The notes: generated by a model not told the origin, from the sequence alone. Counted from the stretch's first letter, positions 11,180 to 19,540 are shown. The stretch is DNA of 44,241 nt from an uncultured Thermomicrobiales bacterium (GCA_902806415.1 CADCWN010000122.1:1-44241), one strand, 5' to 3'. Translations and numbers: made by a program.

Positions 11180-12223
11180 TCACCCACCCGCCACGGCCAC
11201 CTGCTCAGCCGAGAGGCGATCGACCTCGCGCAAGAAGGAATCGCGCTCGGCCTCGTCGCCGACGATCCGGCAGCCCGCCGCCTTGCGGTGCCCGCCGCCG
11301 CCGAAACGCGCGGCGATCGCCGCCACATCGACCGCCTCGACGAGGGTGCGCAGTCCCGCGCGCCATTCTCCCTCGCCGCGATGAAGCAGGACGGTGGCGC
11401 GCGCATCCTTGGTGCCGGTGAGGAAGTTGATCACCCCGCCCGACTCGCCCTCGCCCGCACCAGCCTCCGCGAGCATCTCCGGGGTGATCTGACTCCAGAC
11501 GACCCCGCCGCACCACTCGGCCCGATCCAGGGTCGCGCCCCAGACCTTGACCGTGGGGAACGGGCGCGAGCGATAAAAGTTGTTGACGATGTCGGCGAGA
11601 TTCGCGCCCGCCGCGAGGAGATCGGCGACGACGCGCACCACGCGCGGCGAGGTGCTGGTCGTCTGGAGGCCGAGAGTGTCGCCATAGATGCCGGCCAGGA
11701 GGCAGGTTGCCGCCTCGGGGGTGATCGGCAAGCCCCAGGCCCGCGCGAGCAGATAGGCCATCTCGGCGGTCGCGGCGGCGCCGCTGTCGATGAAGTTCGC
11801 GTCGCGCCCATCGGGCGCGACGCCGAAGCGGCTGTTCGTGACATGATGATCGATCATCACGGTCGGCCCGACGGCGAAGCGCTCGGCATTGGCCGTGTAG
11901 AGTTTGCCGAGCCGCCCGGTGTCCGACGAATCGAGCGCGAGGATCAGATCGGCCTCCGGCAGCGCCCCTTCACCGTAGCGCACAATCCGCTCGGCACCGG
12001 GCAGGAAAGCGGTGATCCGCGGGAAGTCGCCATCGCTGGCGTAGACGGCGATCTCTTTCCCCAGCGCGGTCAGCAGGTGGCACATCCCCAGCGCACTCCC
12101 GACCGCGTCCGGGTCGGAGTTGATGTGGAACGGGCTGATAATCCGCCGTGCCCGCGCGATCAGCGGCCAGAGGCGGGCCGCACCCTCGCGATACTGCTTA
12201 TCGATCTCGACCACAGCGCTCAC
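11180..12223 (-). CDS. nrnA: DHH-family phosphoesterase, NrnA-like
   Basis: A 347-residue DHH/DHHA1 phosphoesterase, probably degrading short oligoribonucleotides and/or the nucleotide pAp. Motif I is 'FHINSDPDAVGSALG', motif II 'LALDSSDTGRLG', the name-giving 'MIDHHVTNSRFG' is near residue 122, and motif IV is 'GIYGDTLGLQTTST'. The C-terminal DHHA1 domain ends with 'RFGGGGHRKAAGCRI', the substrate-binding glycine motif. The start is GTG at 12223 with GGGAAGG seven bases upstream. Its place after rbfA is conserved in many bacteria. The 250-base spacer from rbfA holds two separate hairpins. Confidence 0.9.
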   Translation of the reverse strand: MSAVVEIDKQYREGAARLWPLIARARRIISPFHINSDPDAVGSALGMCHLLTALGKEIAVYASDGDFPRITAFLPGAERIVRYGEGALPEADLILALDSSDTGRLGKLYTANAERFAVGPTVMIDHHVTNSRFGVAPDGRDANFIDSGAAATAEMAYLLARAWGLPITPEAATCLLAGIYGDTLGLQTTSTSPRVVRVVADLLAAGANLADIVNNFYRSRPFPTVKVWGATLDRAEWCGGVVWSQITPEMLAEAGAGEGESGGVINFLTGTKDARATVLLHRGEGEWRAGLRTLVEAVDVAAIAARFGGGGHRKAAGCRIVGDEAERDSFLREVDRLSAEQVAVAGG

Positions 12224-12317
12224 TCGTTATCCTTCCCGGTTGCCGCGCGCCGCACGCCATTCCGTCTCTCATTGCGGCGAAGGGTATGCTCGGGCAAAGT
12301 ATAGTCGCTCGTCTGGT

Positions 12318-12407
12318 AGTCGGTAGTCAGTGGTCCGTAGTAGTTATGGAGGAGGTCGAACACCCTGCCCTGCCCCGGACCCTTCTATGGACTACCGACT
12401 ACCGACT
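12318..12407. repeat. Heptad-repeat hairpin, rbfA/nrnA spacer
   Basis: Arms 12318-12340 and 12385-12407 pair at 20 of 23 positions. Each arm is about three copies of a 7-base unit of the TAGTCGG type. The same unit family forms the hairpin at 34.8 kb between two isomerase genes. Here the element is more degenerate, and it ends 94 bases from the nrnA start, farther than at the other junctions. Confidence 0.75.
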
Positions 12408-12410
12408 CCC

Positions 12411-12458
12411 ACAGCGAAGCGGGGCGCGTACCAGTCGGTACGCGCCCCGCTTCGCTGT
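12411..12458. terminator. Perfect 22-base-pair hairpin with tetraloop after rbfA
   Basis: Positions 12411-12432 and 12437-12458 are perfectly complementary, with an AGTC loop. This very stable structure starts 16 bases after the rbfA stop codon. No U-run follows on either strand, so it may be a Rho-linked 3' end, an RNase-processing site or a mobile-element-type palindrome. Confidence 0.7.
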
Positions 12459-12473
12459 GCGCTCGGTGTGCTG

Positions 12474-12869
12474 TCAGTCCTGCGTCTTGCGCGCTTCTTC
12501 TTCCGCGCGCGCGGCGCTGGCGGCCAGTTCCGGGGCGAGCGATTTGAGGGTACGCTGAACCCGCTCGGCCTGCTCCATCGAATGATCGAGCTGGAAATTG
12601 AGTTGCGGCGTCGTCCGCAGCCGGATCCGCTTGCCGATCTCGGTCCGCAGGAAACCGGCCGCGCCGCGCAGAGCGCGCATCGACTCGGCCTGCGCGGCCT
12701 CATCACCGTAGCAGCTGACATTCACCCGCGCGTTGCGCAGATCCGCGCTGACGATCACCTCGGTAATCGTCACGAAGCCGACGCGCGGGTCCTGCATCTC
12801 CCGCCGTAGGAGTTCGCTGAGTTCGGCGCGAAGCAGGTCCCCGATCTGCTCGGTGCGACGCGTTGGCAT
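12474..12869 (-). CDS. rbfA: 30S ribosome-binding factor A
   Basis: A 131-residue KH-fold protein that helps 30S subunit maturation at the 16S rRNA 5' end. The start 'MPTRRTEQIGDLLRAELSEL' and the core 'DPRVGFVTITEVIVSADLRN' are typical of RbfA, with length as expected. A low-complexity Ala/Glu tail ends the protein. It is the fourth gene of the nusA-ylxR-infB-rbfA-nrnA unit, the standard order apart from the absence of ylxQ. It is preceded by a heptad-repeat hairpin. Confidence 0.94.
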   Translation of the reverse strand: MPTRRTEQIGDLLRAELSELLRREMQDPRVGFVTITEVIVSADLRNARVNVSCYGDEAAQAESMRALRGAAGFLRTEIGKRIRLRTTPQLNFQLDHSMEQAERVQRTLKSLAPELAASAARAEEEARKTQD

Positions 12870-12891
12870 GGTGTCCCCCTGGGAGTTCGTG

Positions 12892-12999
12892 AGTCGTGAG
12901 TCGTGGGTCGTAAGAACTGCTTGATAGCGGCTGCCTGTTCACGAACCGGCGCACCGTTGGGAGCGAGTTCTCACGATCCACGACCCACGACTCACGACT
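12892..12999. repeat. Heptad-repeat hairpin, infB/rbfA spacer
   Basis: Arms 12892-12911 and 12980-12999 are perfectly complementary over 20 bases and built from GAGTCGT/GGGTCGT units. The upstream arm has one extra unit that bulges, and an inner 6-base stem (12913-12918 with 12966-12971) extends the structure. In transcript direction the upstream arm begins within the infB TAG stop codon, and the last arm ends 22 bases before the rbfA start codon. Its unit family is that of the topA/hslV hairpin. Confidence 0.88.
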
Positions 13000-14977
13000 A
13001 GCTCACGGCGACTTTCTCGATGTGGTAGAACTCGAGCTGGTCGCCTTCCTGGTAATCGTTGAAGTTGTCGAGGCTGAGTCCGCACTCGTAGCCCGACGCG
13101 ACCTCGCGCGCGTCATCCTTGAAGCGCTTGAGCGAGGCGACGGTGCCATCGTGGACGACCGTCCCGCTACGCAGCACGCGCACGCGGTCGTTGCGCAGCG
13201 CGCGCCCATCGATGACATAGAGGCCGGCGGCCTGGATCCGATTCGGCAGCTTGAAGATCTGCCGCACCTCGGCGTAGCCGTCGGTGACCTCGCGGCTCTC
13301 CGGCTCCAGCAGCCCCTTCATCGCCGCCTCGATGTCGTCCACCAGGGTATAGATGACATCGTAGAAGCGGATGTCCACGCCGTTGCCGGAGGCTGCGCGC
13401 TGGGCGGCGGCGTCCGGGCGGACATTGAAGCCGATGACGATCGCCCCGGAGGTCGCGGCGAAGGTCACGTCCGATTCGGTGATCGCGCCCGTGCTCGCCA
13501 GCAAGGTGCGGAGCTGCACGTTCTGCTGCCCCTCGGTCACGCGGCTGATCGCGTTCTGCAACGCGCCGAGCGACCCCTGCACGTCGGCCTTGATGACGAT
13601 CCGCAGTTCCTTGGTCTGGCCGCTCTGGATCTGCTTGCCGAGATCTTCCAGGCGCACCGGGCGGTCGTTCACCTGCGTGCCGACACGCCGCTGGATCGTG
13701 CGCTCCTCGGCGATGGCGCGCGCCTCGCGCTCATCCACGAGGACTTGCACCGGGTCGCCGGCCTCGGGTGTTTCGAGGAGGCCGAGGATCTCGACCGGCA
13801 TACTCGGGCGGGCCTGTCGCGCCTTGCGCCCGCGGTCGTCGTTCATCGCGCGGATACGCCCGTAGGTCGCCCCCGCCACGACGACATCGCGGAGGTTGAG
13901 GGTACCGGTCTGGATCAGCACCGTCGCCACGACACCGCGGTTGCGATCGATCCGGCTCTCGATGACGACGCCGGACGCCGGGCGGTGCGGATTCGCCTTC
14001 AGTTCCTGCAAGTCGGCGACGAGCAGGAGGACTTCCAACAACTCCTCGATCCCCAAGCGCTCGCGCGCGGAGACCTCGACCGTCGGGATATCACCGCCGT
14101 AGCTCTCCGCGATCAGGCCGTTCTCGGCGAGTTGCTGCTTGACGCGATCCGGATTGGCATCCGGGCGATCGATCTTGTTGATCGCCACGACGATCGGCAC
14201 GTTGGCCGCCCGCGCGTGGGCGATCGCCTCCAAGGTTGTCGGCATCACACCATCGTCCGCCGCCACCACCAGCACGGCGATGTCGGTAACCTGCGCGCCG
14301 CGCGCGCGCATCTGGGTGAACGCCTCGTGACCCGGCGTGTCGAGGAAGGTGATCCGCCGCCCCTGCAACTCGATCTGATACGCGCCGATGTGCTGCGTGA
14401 TCCCGCCGGCCTCGCCCTCGGCGACATTCGCCGAGCGGATCGCGTCAAGCAGCTTCGTCTTCCCATGATCGACGTGGCCCATGATCGTGACCACCGGCGG
14501 GCGCGTCACGGCCTCCGGGTCGTCGTTCGCCTCTTGCTGGCGCTGCTCGGCGGTCAGCACGAGGGTCCCGGCAAGGGTCTCGTTGACCTTCTCTTCGGTC
14601 GGGATGTTCAGCGCCTCGGCGACCTTGGCGGCGGTGGCGTAGTCGATCTGCTGATTAATCGTCGCCATAATCTTGCGATTCATCAACTCTTTGATGATCG
14701 CGATCGGCGTGGTATTCAGTGCCTCGGCCAGCTCCGCCACCGTCATCACGTTCGGCAGCGCAACACTCTTGGGCGGCCCAACCGGAGCCATCCGCCGCAT
14801 CGTGGAGCGCGCACCCCCGGCGACAGCCGTGCCGGGGCCTTGCATCGGGCGACGCTTGCGACGCCGGCGATACTCGCCCTCGCTCTCACCGCCGGTGCGA
14901 CCGCCGCCACTATTGCCGCCGCTGTTCCCACCACCGGCATTGTTGGGACCCCTGAAGCCGCTCATGTTCTTAACCAT
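12998..14977 (-). CDS. infB: Translation initiation factor IF-2
   Basis: A GTPase that brings fMet-tRNA to the 30S subunit and promotes subunit joining. About 659 residues, a short form without the long N-terminal domain of E. coli IF-2; instead there is a Gly/Asn- and Arg-rich leader of about 50 residues. The G motifs are clear: '[17 protein letters not shown]' (G1), 'LDTPGHEAF' (G3) and 'VAINKIDRP' (G4), followed by domains II-IV ending '[11 protein letters not shown]'. The start is uncertain: ATG at 14977 (used here; preceded closely by seven G bases) or 14989. The stop codon TAG is the first part of a heptad-repeat hairpin. Confidence 0.96.
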   Translation of the reverse strand: MVKNMSGFRGPNNAGGGNSGGNSGGGRTGGESEGEYRRRRKRRPMQGPGTAVAGGARSTMRRMAPVGPPKSVALPNVMTVAELAEALNTTPIAIIKELMNRKIMATINQQIDYATAAKVAEALNIPTEEKVNETLAGTLVLTAEQRQQEANDDPEAVTRPPVVTIMGHVDHGKTKLLDAIRSANVAEGEAGGITQHIGAYQIELQGRRITFLDTPGHEAFTQMRARGAQVTDIAVLVVAADDGVMPTTLEAIAHARAANVPIVVAINKIDRPDANPDRVKQQLAENGLIAESYGGDIPTVEVSARERLGIEELLEVLLLVADLQELKANPHRPASGVVIESRIDRNRGVVATVLIQTGTLNLRDVVVAGATYGRIRAMNDDRGRKARQARPSMPVEILGLLETPEAGDPVQVLVDEREARAIAEERTIQRRVGTQVNDRPVRLEDLGKQIQSGQTKELRIVIKADVQGSLGALQNAISRVTEGQQNVQLRTLLASTGAITESDVTFAATSGAIVIGFNVRPDAAAQRAASGNGVDIRFYDVIYTLVDDIEAAMKGLLEPESREVTDGYAEVRQIFKLPNRIQAAGLYVIDGRALRNDRVRVLRSGTVVHDGTVASLKRFKDDAREVASGYECGLSLDNFNDYQEGDQLEFYHIEKVAVS

Positions 14978-14991
14978 ATACCCCCCCATTT

Positions 14992-15048
14992 GAAGTACGA
15001 AGTACGAAGTGAGGCTTTCGTAATGTCGTACTTCTAACTTGGTACTTC
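14992..15048. repeat. Heptad-repeat hairpin, ylxR/infB spacer
   Basis: Arms 14992-15013 and 15027-15048 pair at 17 of 22 positions and consist of AAGTACG-type 7-base units. The upstream arm runs through the end of ylxR: the last four codons and the TAG stop are made from repeat units. The other arm ends 14 bases before the preferred infB start. The unit family matches that of the nusA/ylxR spacer. Confidence 0.75.
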
Positions 15049-15405
15049 ATCCTCGTCCTCGGGGCCTTCCGGCACCCGTTCGTCGGCGTAGCGCAGCAAT
15101 TCCGCGCGGTTCTCTTCTGTCAAACCATCGAGTCGCAGGGCGCGTACCAGCGTCTTCTCGTTGATGCCGCGCTCCCAACATCGCACCCGCGCGCAGAGGT
15201 ATGCGCCGCGCCCCGACCGTTTCCCGGTCGGATCGACCGCAACCGCCCCTTCGGGCGTCCGCACCAGGCGGATCAGTGTCCGCTTGGCGTCGGTCGAGCG
15301 GCAGGCGACGCAGGTTCGTTGCGGCACATGCTTCGGTCGTGGCCCTTTGGCCTTGCGCCGCTGCTGCCCCGGCGCGGGTTGCGGCTTGGCTGTCCCTGTG
15401 CTCAT
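15034..15405 (-). CDS. ylxR: YlxR (RnpM-like) RNA-binding protein
   Basis: A 123-residue protein of the YlxR/DUF448 family, a small nucleic-acid-binding protein normally sited between nusA and infB; in Bacillus it is reported to bind RNase P RNA. The signature is 'RTCVACRSTDAKRTLIRLVR' followed by 'KRSGRGAYLCARVRCWERG'. The N-terminus is a basic Lys/Pro-rich leader. The ATG at 15405 is chosen for its upstream run of seven G bases and because the longer frame reads through the heptad hairpin. The acidic C-terminus (EDEDEVPS) is partly encoded by the adjoining repeat unit, so the repeat has altered or set the end of the protein. Confidence 0.92.
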   Translation of the reverse strand: MSTGTAKPQPAPGQQRRKAKGPRPKHVPQRTCVACRSTDAKRTLIRLVRTPEGAVAVDPTGKRSGRGAYLCARVRCWERGINEKTLVRALRLDGLTEENRAELLRYADERVPEGPEDEDEVPS

Positions 15406-15420
15406 GCCAGCCCCCCCGGC

Positions 15421-15502
15421 AAAGTACGAAGTTGGAATTACGAAGTGCAAAGTAACGGACGCGGTACTGTTATCCAGTTCGTAGCTCGTACTTCCAACTT
15501 CG
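15421..15502. repeat. Heptad-repeat hairpin, nusA/ylxR spacer
   Basis: Arms 15427-15443 and 15486-15502 pair at 16 of 17 positions. From 15422 the downstream arm reads as five 7-base units (AAGTACG, AAGTTGG, AATTACG, AAGTGCA, AAGTAAC). The element starts two bases after the nusA TGA and ends 15 bases before the ylxR start codon. The unit family is shared with the ylxR/infB spacer. Confidence 0.8.
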
Positions 15503-15504
15503 CC

Positions 15505-16842
15505 TCAGTTTGTCAGCGCATCATCGTGGAGCGGCAGCGACTCGTTCTCGCGCGAGAAGCGCGCCAGAAGATCGCGATTGTAATAGACGTTGACGATGTC
15601 GTCCTCGACCTCGACCTCGACTTGATAGCCGGCCAGGCGCTCGGGCAGCGGGCCGAAGTCGCCCATCCCACTGACGCGCACCAGCAGGGTCTTCCGGTTG
15701 ACCAGGCTCGGGCGGCGACCAAGATTCATCAGACTATCGAAGGCCGATGGCATCGCGGCCTCGGCCTCTTCCTGCGCCTGGCGCAGCAGATCGCCGCTCT
15801 GGCCGAGCAGCGACTCCGGATCCTTGACATCGATCCGCCAGCCGGTCAGCTTGTGGGCGAGGCGCGCATTCTGCCCCTCCTTGCCGATCGCCAGCGACAT
15901 CTGATCGGATGGCACCAGCACGCGCGCCGTCTTATCCTCATCGTTCAGCGTCACGTTGAGGACGCGCGCCGGGCTGAGCGCATTCGCGACGAAACCGGCC
16001 GGGTCCGGCGCCCACTCGATCACGTCGATCTTCTCGCCCTGCAACTCATTGACGATATTCTGGATCCGCACGCCGCGGATACCGACGCAGGAGCCGACCG
16101 GATCGACGTTGTCCTGACGGGCGACGACCGCCACCTTGGAACGGGTTCCGGGTTCGCGCGCGATCGCCATGATCTCGACCACGCCGCTGAAAATCTCCGG
16201 CACTTCCAACTCGAAGAGGCGCTTGAGCAGGCCGGGATGGGCGCGCGAGACGACGAGTTGCGGGCCGCGATGCTCCTTCGAGGCGTCCACGAGATAAACC
16301 TTCAGGCGTTGGCCGGGCCGGTAACGCTCGGACGGCACCTTCTCGCGCGCGGGCATCACGGCCTCGGACTTGCCGAGTTCGACCACGACCGCCTTCTCGT
16401 CGGCGCGCTGCACGACGCCGTTCAGCACCTCGCCGACGCGATCCTGATATTCGTTGTAAACCATCTCGCGCTCGTAGTCGCGGATTTTCTGCAAGACCAC
16501 TTGCTTCGCGGTCTGCGCGGCGATCCGCCCGAAGTTCTTCGGGGTGCGCTCGACGACCAGCGTCTCGCCGATCTTGATGTTCGCCTTCTCCTTGCGCGCC
16601 TCGGCGAGGGTGATCTGCGCGATCGGGTCGGAGACATCGTCGACCACCTGGCGATGGACGAAGATCCGCGCGCCGCCGGTCGCGGCGTCCATGCGAACCT
16701 CGACGTTCTCGTCCTCCTGAATCCCGGCTTCCTTCTTGTAGACCGTCTTGATCGCCTGCTCAACCGAGCTGATGACCGCTTCTTTCGGAATGCCGCGCTC
16801 GGCGGCGATCTGGGCGATCGCAGTATAGAAATCGCTTTTCAT
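15505..16842 (-). CDS. nusA: Transcription termination/antitermination protein NusA
   Basis: A 445-residue RNA polymerase-binding factor controlling pausing, termination and antitermination. The order is an N-terminal polymerase-binding domain ('FYTAIAQIAAERGIPKEAV'), an S1 domain, KH1 with 'VDPVGSCVGIRGVRIQNIV', and KH2 with 'LAIGKEGQNARLAHKLTGW'. It ends with a short acidic tail and no extra AR repeats. The ATG at 16842 has an excellent AGGAGGT eight bases upstream, so the longer in-frame start at 16860 is rejected. rimP, the usual upstream partner, is absent here; a promoter and leader of about 270 bases come first. Confidence 0.97.
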   Translation of the reverse strand: MKSDFYTAIAQIAAERGIPKEAVISSVEQAIKTVYKKEAGIQEDENVEVRMDAATGGARIFVHRQVVDDVSDPIAQITLAEARKEKANIKIGETLVVERTPKNFGRIAAQTAKQVVLQKIRDYEREMVYNEYQDRVGEVLNGVVQRADEKAVVVELGKSEAVMPAREKVPSERYRPGQRLKVYLVDASKEHRGPQLVVSRAHPGLLKRLFELEVPEIFSGVVEIMAIAREPGTRSKVAVVARQDNVDPVGSCVGIRGVRIQNIVNELQGEKIDVIEWAPDPAGFVANALSPARVLNVTLNDEDKTARVLVPSDQMSLAIGKEGQNARLAHKLTGWRIDVKDPESLLGQSGDLLRQAQEEAEAAMPSAFDSLMNLGRRPSLVNRKTLLVRVSGMGDFGPLPERLAGYQVEVEVEDDIVNVYYNRDLLARFSRENESLPLHDDALTN

Positions 16843-17061
16843 CCCACACACCTCCTCCAATTACCCGCGCTGCTGTTTGCCGACCCTGACTCGAGCCCGG
16901 CGCGAACGGTGAACGTAACGACAACGTGGCGCGCACAGCGAGGCACCGGTCGGTGTCCCCGTGTCGGCCAGAGGCGCATCATCGGGCTGTGACGTCAGGG
17001 GGACGGCGACGGGCGTGCGGAACGCCCGCGAGTGGTCGGTGTGACCGCGCTGCTGAAAGAC

Positions 17062-17092
17062 AAAAAAAAGCGGGGGTCGTGTCCCCACTCGC
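17062..17092 (-). terminator. Intrinsic-terminator-like hairpin, possible nusA attenuator
   Basis: On the minus strand, GCG-(AGT bulge)-GGGG, a six-base loop and CCCCCGC form a 7-base-pair stem that runs straight into eight T residues (17069-17062). It lies downstream of the candidate nusA promoter and upstream of nusA, the position expected for an attenuator. It could equally be the terminator of thrC. It is the only hairpin with a clear U-run that I noticed in the window. Confidence 0.6.
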
Positions 17093-17118
17093 GCGAGGCT
17101 CTCAGTTGCCACGAACCA

Positions 17119-17148
17119 AGTATACCAAAGCGCCCTATTCGGGTGCAA
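17119..17148 (-). promoter_or_regulatory. Candidate nusA operon promoter
   Basis: On the minus strand TTGCAC (17148-17143) is followed by 18 bases and TATACT (17124-17119). The start site would fall near 17112, giving a leader of about 270 bases before nusA. Both boxes are close to the sigma-70 consensus. Confidence 0.6.
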
Positions 17149-17206
17149 GCAGCGGCGGGCGTTGCAATTTCGGCGGCAGGGTGAGCAAAATGTCGTGTTG
17201 ATTAAC

Positions 17207-18538
17207 CTATTCGGTCGACCCCGCGCCCCATCGCCCCGCCTCATCGAGGAGGATCTTGACCTCGTCGAGGGTCGGATCGATCGTGATCGGCGGGTTCGCG
17301 CCCGGTCGCTCGCTGCGCGGGTCGGGCTGATGGTAGGCGGCGATCGCCTCGGCGTCTTTCATCAGATTGCCGGTGAGGATAGCGAGGACCGACGCCTTAG
17401 CGGGGAGCAGACCGTCGGTGATCAGTGCGCGCAGCCCGGCGAGGGTCGCGGCGGAGGCCGGCTCGCAGCCGATCCCGGCGCGATCGATCTGCGCCTTCGC
17501 CGCCAGGATCGCCTCGTCGCTGACGGCGAGGACGATCCCCTCGGTCGTCTGGATGACGCGCCGCGCGCGCGGGTAGGAGACCGGATCGCCGATCGCGATC
17601 GCCGTCGCCACCGTCTTCGCCTCGACCGGCCGGTAGCTACCGGGCGCGAAACCTCGCGCGAAGGCCCGCGCGAATGGCGCTGCTCCGCTAGCCTGCACCG
17701 TGATAATCTGCGGGATCCGGTCGATCAGCCCGAGCGCCAGCGCCTCTTCCAGCGCCTTGCCGAAGGCCGCGGTGTTGCCGAGATTGCCGCCCGGCAGGAC
17801 GATCGCATCCGGCACCCGCCAGCCGAGCGCCTGGAGGGCATCGAGGACGATCGTCTTCTGGCCTTCGAGGCGGAATGGATTGATCGAGTTGAGCAGATAG
17901 ACGCCGTACTCCGGGGTCTCCGCGACCTCCTGCACCAGCCGCATCGCCGCGTCGAAGTCGCCGCGAATCTGGATGACCCTCGCGCCGTAGGCGATCGTCT
18001 GCGCTACTTTGGCCGTCGAGACCTTGCCCTCGGGGACGAACGTCAGCGCGGCGAGTCCGGCGGTGGCGGCATACGAGGCGAGCGAGGCGCTGGTGTTGCC
18101 GCTGGAAGCGCAGGCGACCGTGCGTGCCCCGAGGCGGCGGGCGTGGGTCATTCCCACCGTCATCCCGCGATCCTTGAACGAGCCGGTCGGGTTCTCCCCC
18201 TCGTGCTTCAGCCAGAGCTGGCCGACGCCCGCCCAGTCGGTCAGGCGCGCATCCTCGTAGAGGTTGCCGCGCCCCTCCGGCTTGCTGACGATCTCGCCGG
18301 GACTATAGTCGCCCAGCAGTTCGCGGAAGCGCCAGACGCCGCTCTGATCGAGTCGCGCGCGGCTGGCGAGGCGCACATCGAAAAGTTCGCGCGAGACCGT
18401 CTCGCGGAGCGCGGCGAGCGGCTGCTCGACGGTTAGCAGGCCGCCGCAGGTGCAGCGATAGCGCGGCACGCCGGTGGGATACTCGGTCCCGCATTCCGCG
18501 CAGACCAGTCGCACCGTCGTCCGCTCCGCCGTCACCAT
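17207..18538 (-). CDS. thrC: Threonine synthase
   Basis: A 443-residue PLP enzyme converting O-phosphohomoserine to threonine. The N-terminus has a zinc-ribbon-like 'CAECGTEYPTGVPRYRCTCG', found in one group of threonine synthases. The PLP lysine is in 'ENPTGSFKDRGMTVGM', and the phosphate cup is 'LPGGNLGNTAAFGKAL'. The ATG at 18538 starts just before the zinc ribbon and has AAAGGAT upstream; the frame remains open to 18715, but that part is not protein-like. No hom or thrB gene is adjacent. It lies upstream of nusA on the same strand but probably in a separate transcript. Confidence 0.94.
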   Translation of the reverse strand: MVTAERTTVRLVCAECGTEYPTGVPRYRCTCGGLLTVEQPLAALRETVSRELFDVRLASRARLDQSGVWRFRELLGDYSPGEIVSKPEGRGNLYEDARLTDWAGVGQLWLKHEGENPTGSFKDRGMTVGMTHARRLGARTVACASSGNTSASLASYAATAGLAALTFVPEGKVSTAKVAQTIAYGARVIQIRGDFDAAMRLVQEVAETPEYGVYLLNSINPFRLEGQKTIVLDALQALGWRVPDAIVLPGGNLGNTAAFGKALEEALALGLIDRIPQIITVQASGAAPFARAFARGFAPGSYRPVEAKTVATAIAIGDPVSYPRARRVIQTTEGIVLAVSDEAILAAKAQIDRAGIGCEPASAATLAGLRALITDGLLPAKASVLAILTGNLMKDAEAIAAYHQPDPRSERPGANPPITIDPTLDEVKILLDEAGRWGAGSTE

Positions 18539-18851
18539 CCCGCCCGATCCTTTCCGACCGCCCTCGTCGCCCCCGCTGCACAGCCCCATTGCGTCAGCTT
18601 GTGATGATGTACATGAGTATGGGCGATAGCGCGGGCGTGACGCAACCGCCATCAGTGGCGATGCTCGGTGCGGGAGAACGGGGGGGATATTAACCACAGA
18701 GCGCACAGAGCGCACAGAGAATGGAGAGAGACGAGGGGAGAAAGAATAAGAGAGGGGCGAGAGTAGGGTAGAGAGGAAGGTAAAGACTACATAATGATTA
18801 GGGGAGAGAAAGTACGTGGGTGGTAATTACTCGAGGGTTCGGGAACGTGGT
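18539..18851. other. Purine-rich spacer with CACAGAGCG nonamer repeat
   Basis: This gap of 313 bases between the TetR gene and thrC has no gene. Two and a half tandem copies of CACAGAGCG lie at 18695-18719, followed by an AG-rich tract to about 18780. An 8-base palindrome ATGTACAT is at 18607-18614. The thrC promoter should lie here, but I see no strong match. Confidence 0.5.
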
Positions 18852-19466
18852 TCAAGCCCGTCCCGCGACGACGAGCGAGTCCAGGTAGGCCATCAGGTGA
18901 TCGACGGCCCAGCGCATGTGGATGGGATCGCGGAACAGTTTGCTCATCATCACGGCACCTTCGAGGGTGGACGTGATGATGCTTGCTAATTCGCGCGGGT
19001 TCACCTCGGGGCGTAACTCGCCGCTGACCACGCCCTCTTTCGCCGCCTTGCCGATCAGCTTCTGCCAACTCGTCATCGCCACCTGCGCCCGTTCGAGGAG
19101 GGCCGGGTAGGCGTCGTCCGACTCGATCGCCATGTTCAGCACCGGGTCGCCGCCGGGCAGTGGCGGGGCGTCGGCGAGGCTGCGGAAGACGCCGACGATC
19201 GCGCGCAGGCGGTCGATCGCGCGCTCCTGTCCGGCGAGGGCCTCGTCGAAGCGCCGACCGACCAGGGCGACGGAGTACTCGAAGGCGGCGAGGGCGAGCG
19301 CTTCCTTGCTGTCGAAATGGTTGTAGAGGCTGCCCTTCTCCAGCCCGGTCTCGCGCGCCAGGTCGGCCATCGAGGTCGCGGAGTAGCCCCGCACGCTCAT
19401 CACATCCGCCGCCCGCTCGACGATCCGCTGGCGTGTCCGCTCGCCCTTGCTCTTCGTCACCGACAT
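18852..19466 (-). CDS. TetR family transcriptional regulator
   Basis: A 204-residue regulator. The N-terminal helix-turn-helix is textbook TetR: 'GERTRQRIVERAADVMSVRG', 'YSATSMADLARETGLEKGSL' and 'YNHFDSKEALALAAFEYSV'. The C-terminal ligand domain resembles the YcdC/AcrR-like group ('ELRPEVNPRELASIITSTLEG'). The ATG at 19466 is used because AGAAGGA lies upstream; the frame is open to 19691 without protein-like content. It is divergent from mnmE, with a promoter candidate at 19512-19540. The target gene and ligand are unknown and no exporter is adjacent. Confidence 0.9.
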   Translation of the reverse strand: MSVTKSKGERTRQRIVERAADVMSVRGYSATSMADLARETGLEKGSLYNHFDSKEALALAAFEYSVALVGRRFDEALAGQERAIDRLRAIVGVFRSLADAPPLPGGDPVLNMAIESDDAYPALLERAQVAMTSWQKLIGKAAKEGVVSGELRPEVNPRELASIITSTLEGAVMMSKLFRDPIHMRWAVDHLMAYLDSLVVAGRA

Positions 19467-19511
19467 CGGCCCGTTCCTTCTGTACGCCTTTGTGCCATCT
19501 TCGATTCGCGC

Positions 19512-19540
19512 AGGATAGCATAGTCGACCTGGCGAAACAA
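19512..19540 (-). promoter_or_regulatory. Candidate promoter of the TetR gene
   Basis: On the minus strand TTGTTT (19540-19535) is followed by 17 bases and TATCCT (19517-19512), 45 bases from the start codon. Confidence 0.45.

Larger units (their letters stand above)
16843..17206. other. nusA leader region, no gene
   Basis: This 364-base stretch between thrC and nusA has no convincing gene. It holds the nusA promoter candidate (17119-17148), a terminator-like hairpin with a U-run (17062-17092) and a perfect 7-base-pair hairpin (17010-17016 with 17022-17028). Together they look like a regulated leader RNA. Confidence 0.6.

Noticed and set aside
12290..12312. TATACT on the minus strand as a promoter for nrnA
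   Set aside because: No -35 box or extended -10 goes with it; not strong enough to list.
13022..15037. A 671-codon plus-strand frame opposite infB
   Set aside because: Shadow of infB; no protein-like features or ribosome binding site.
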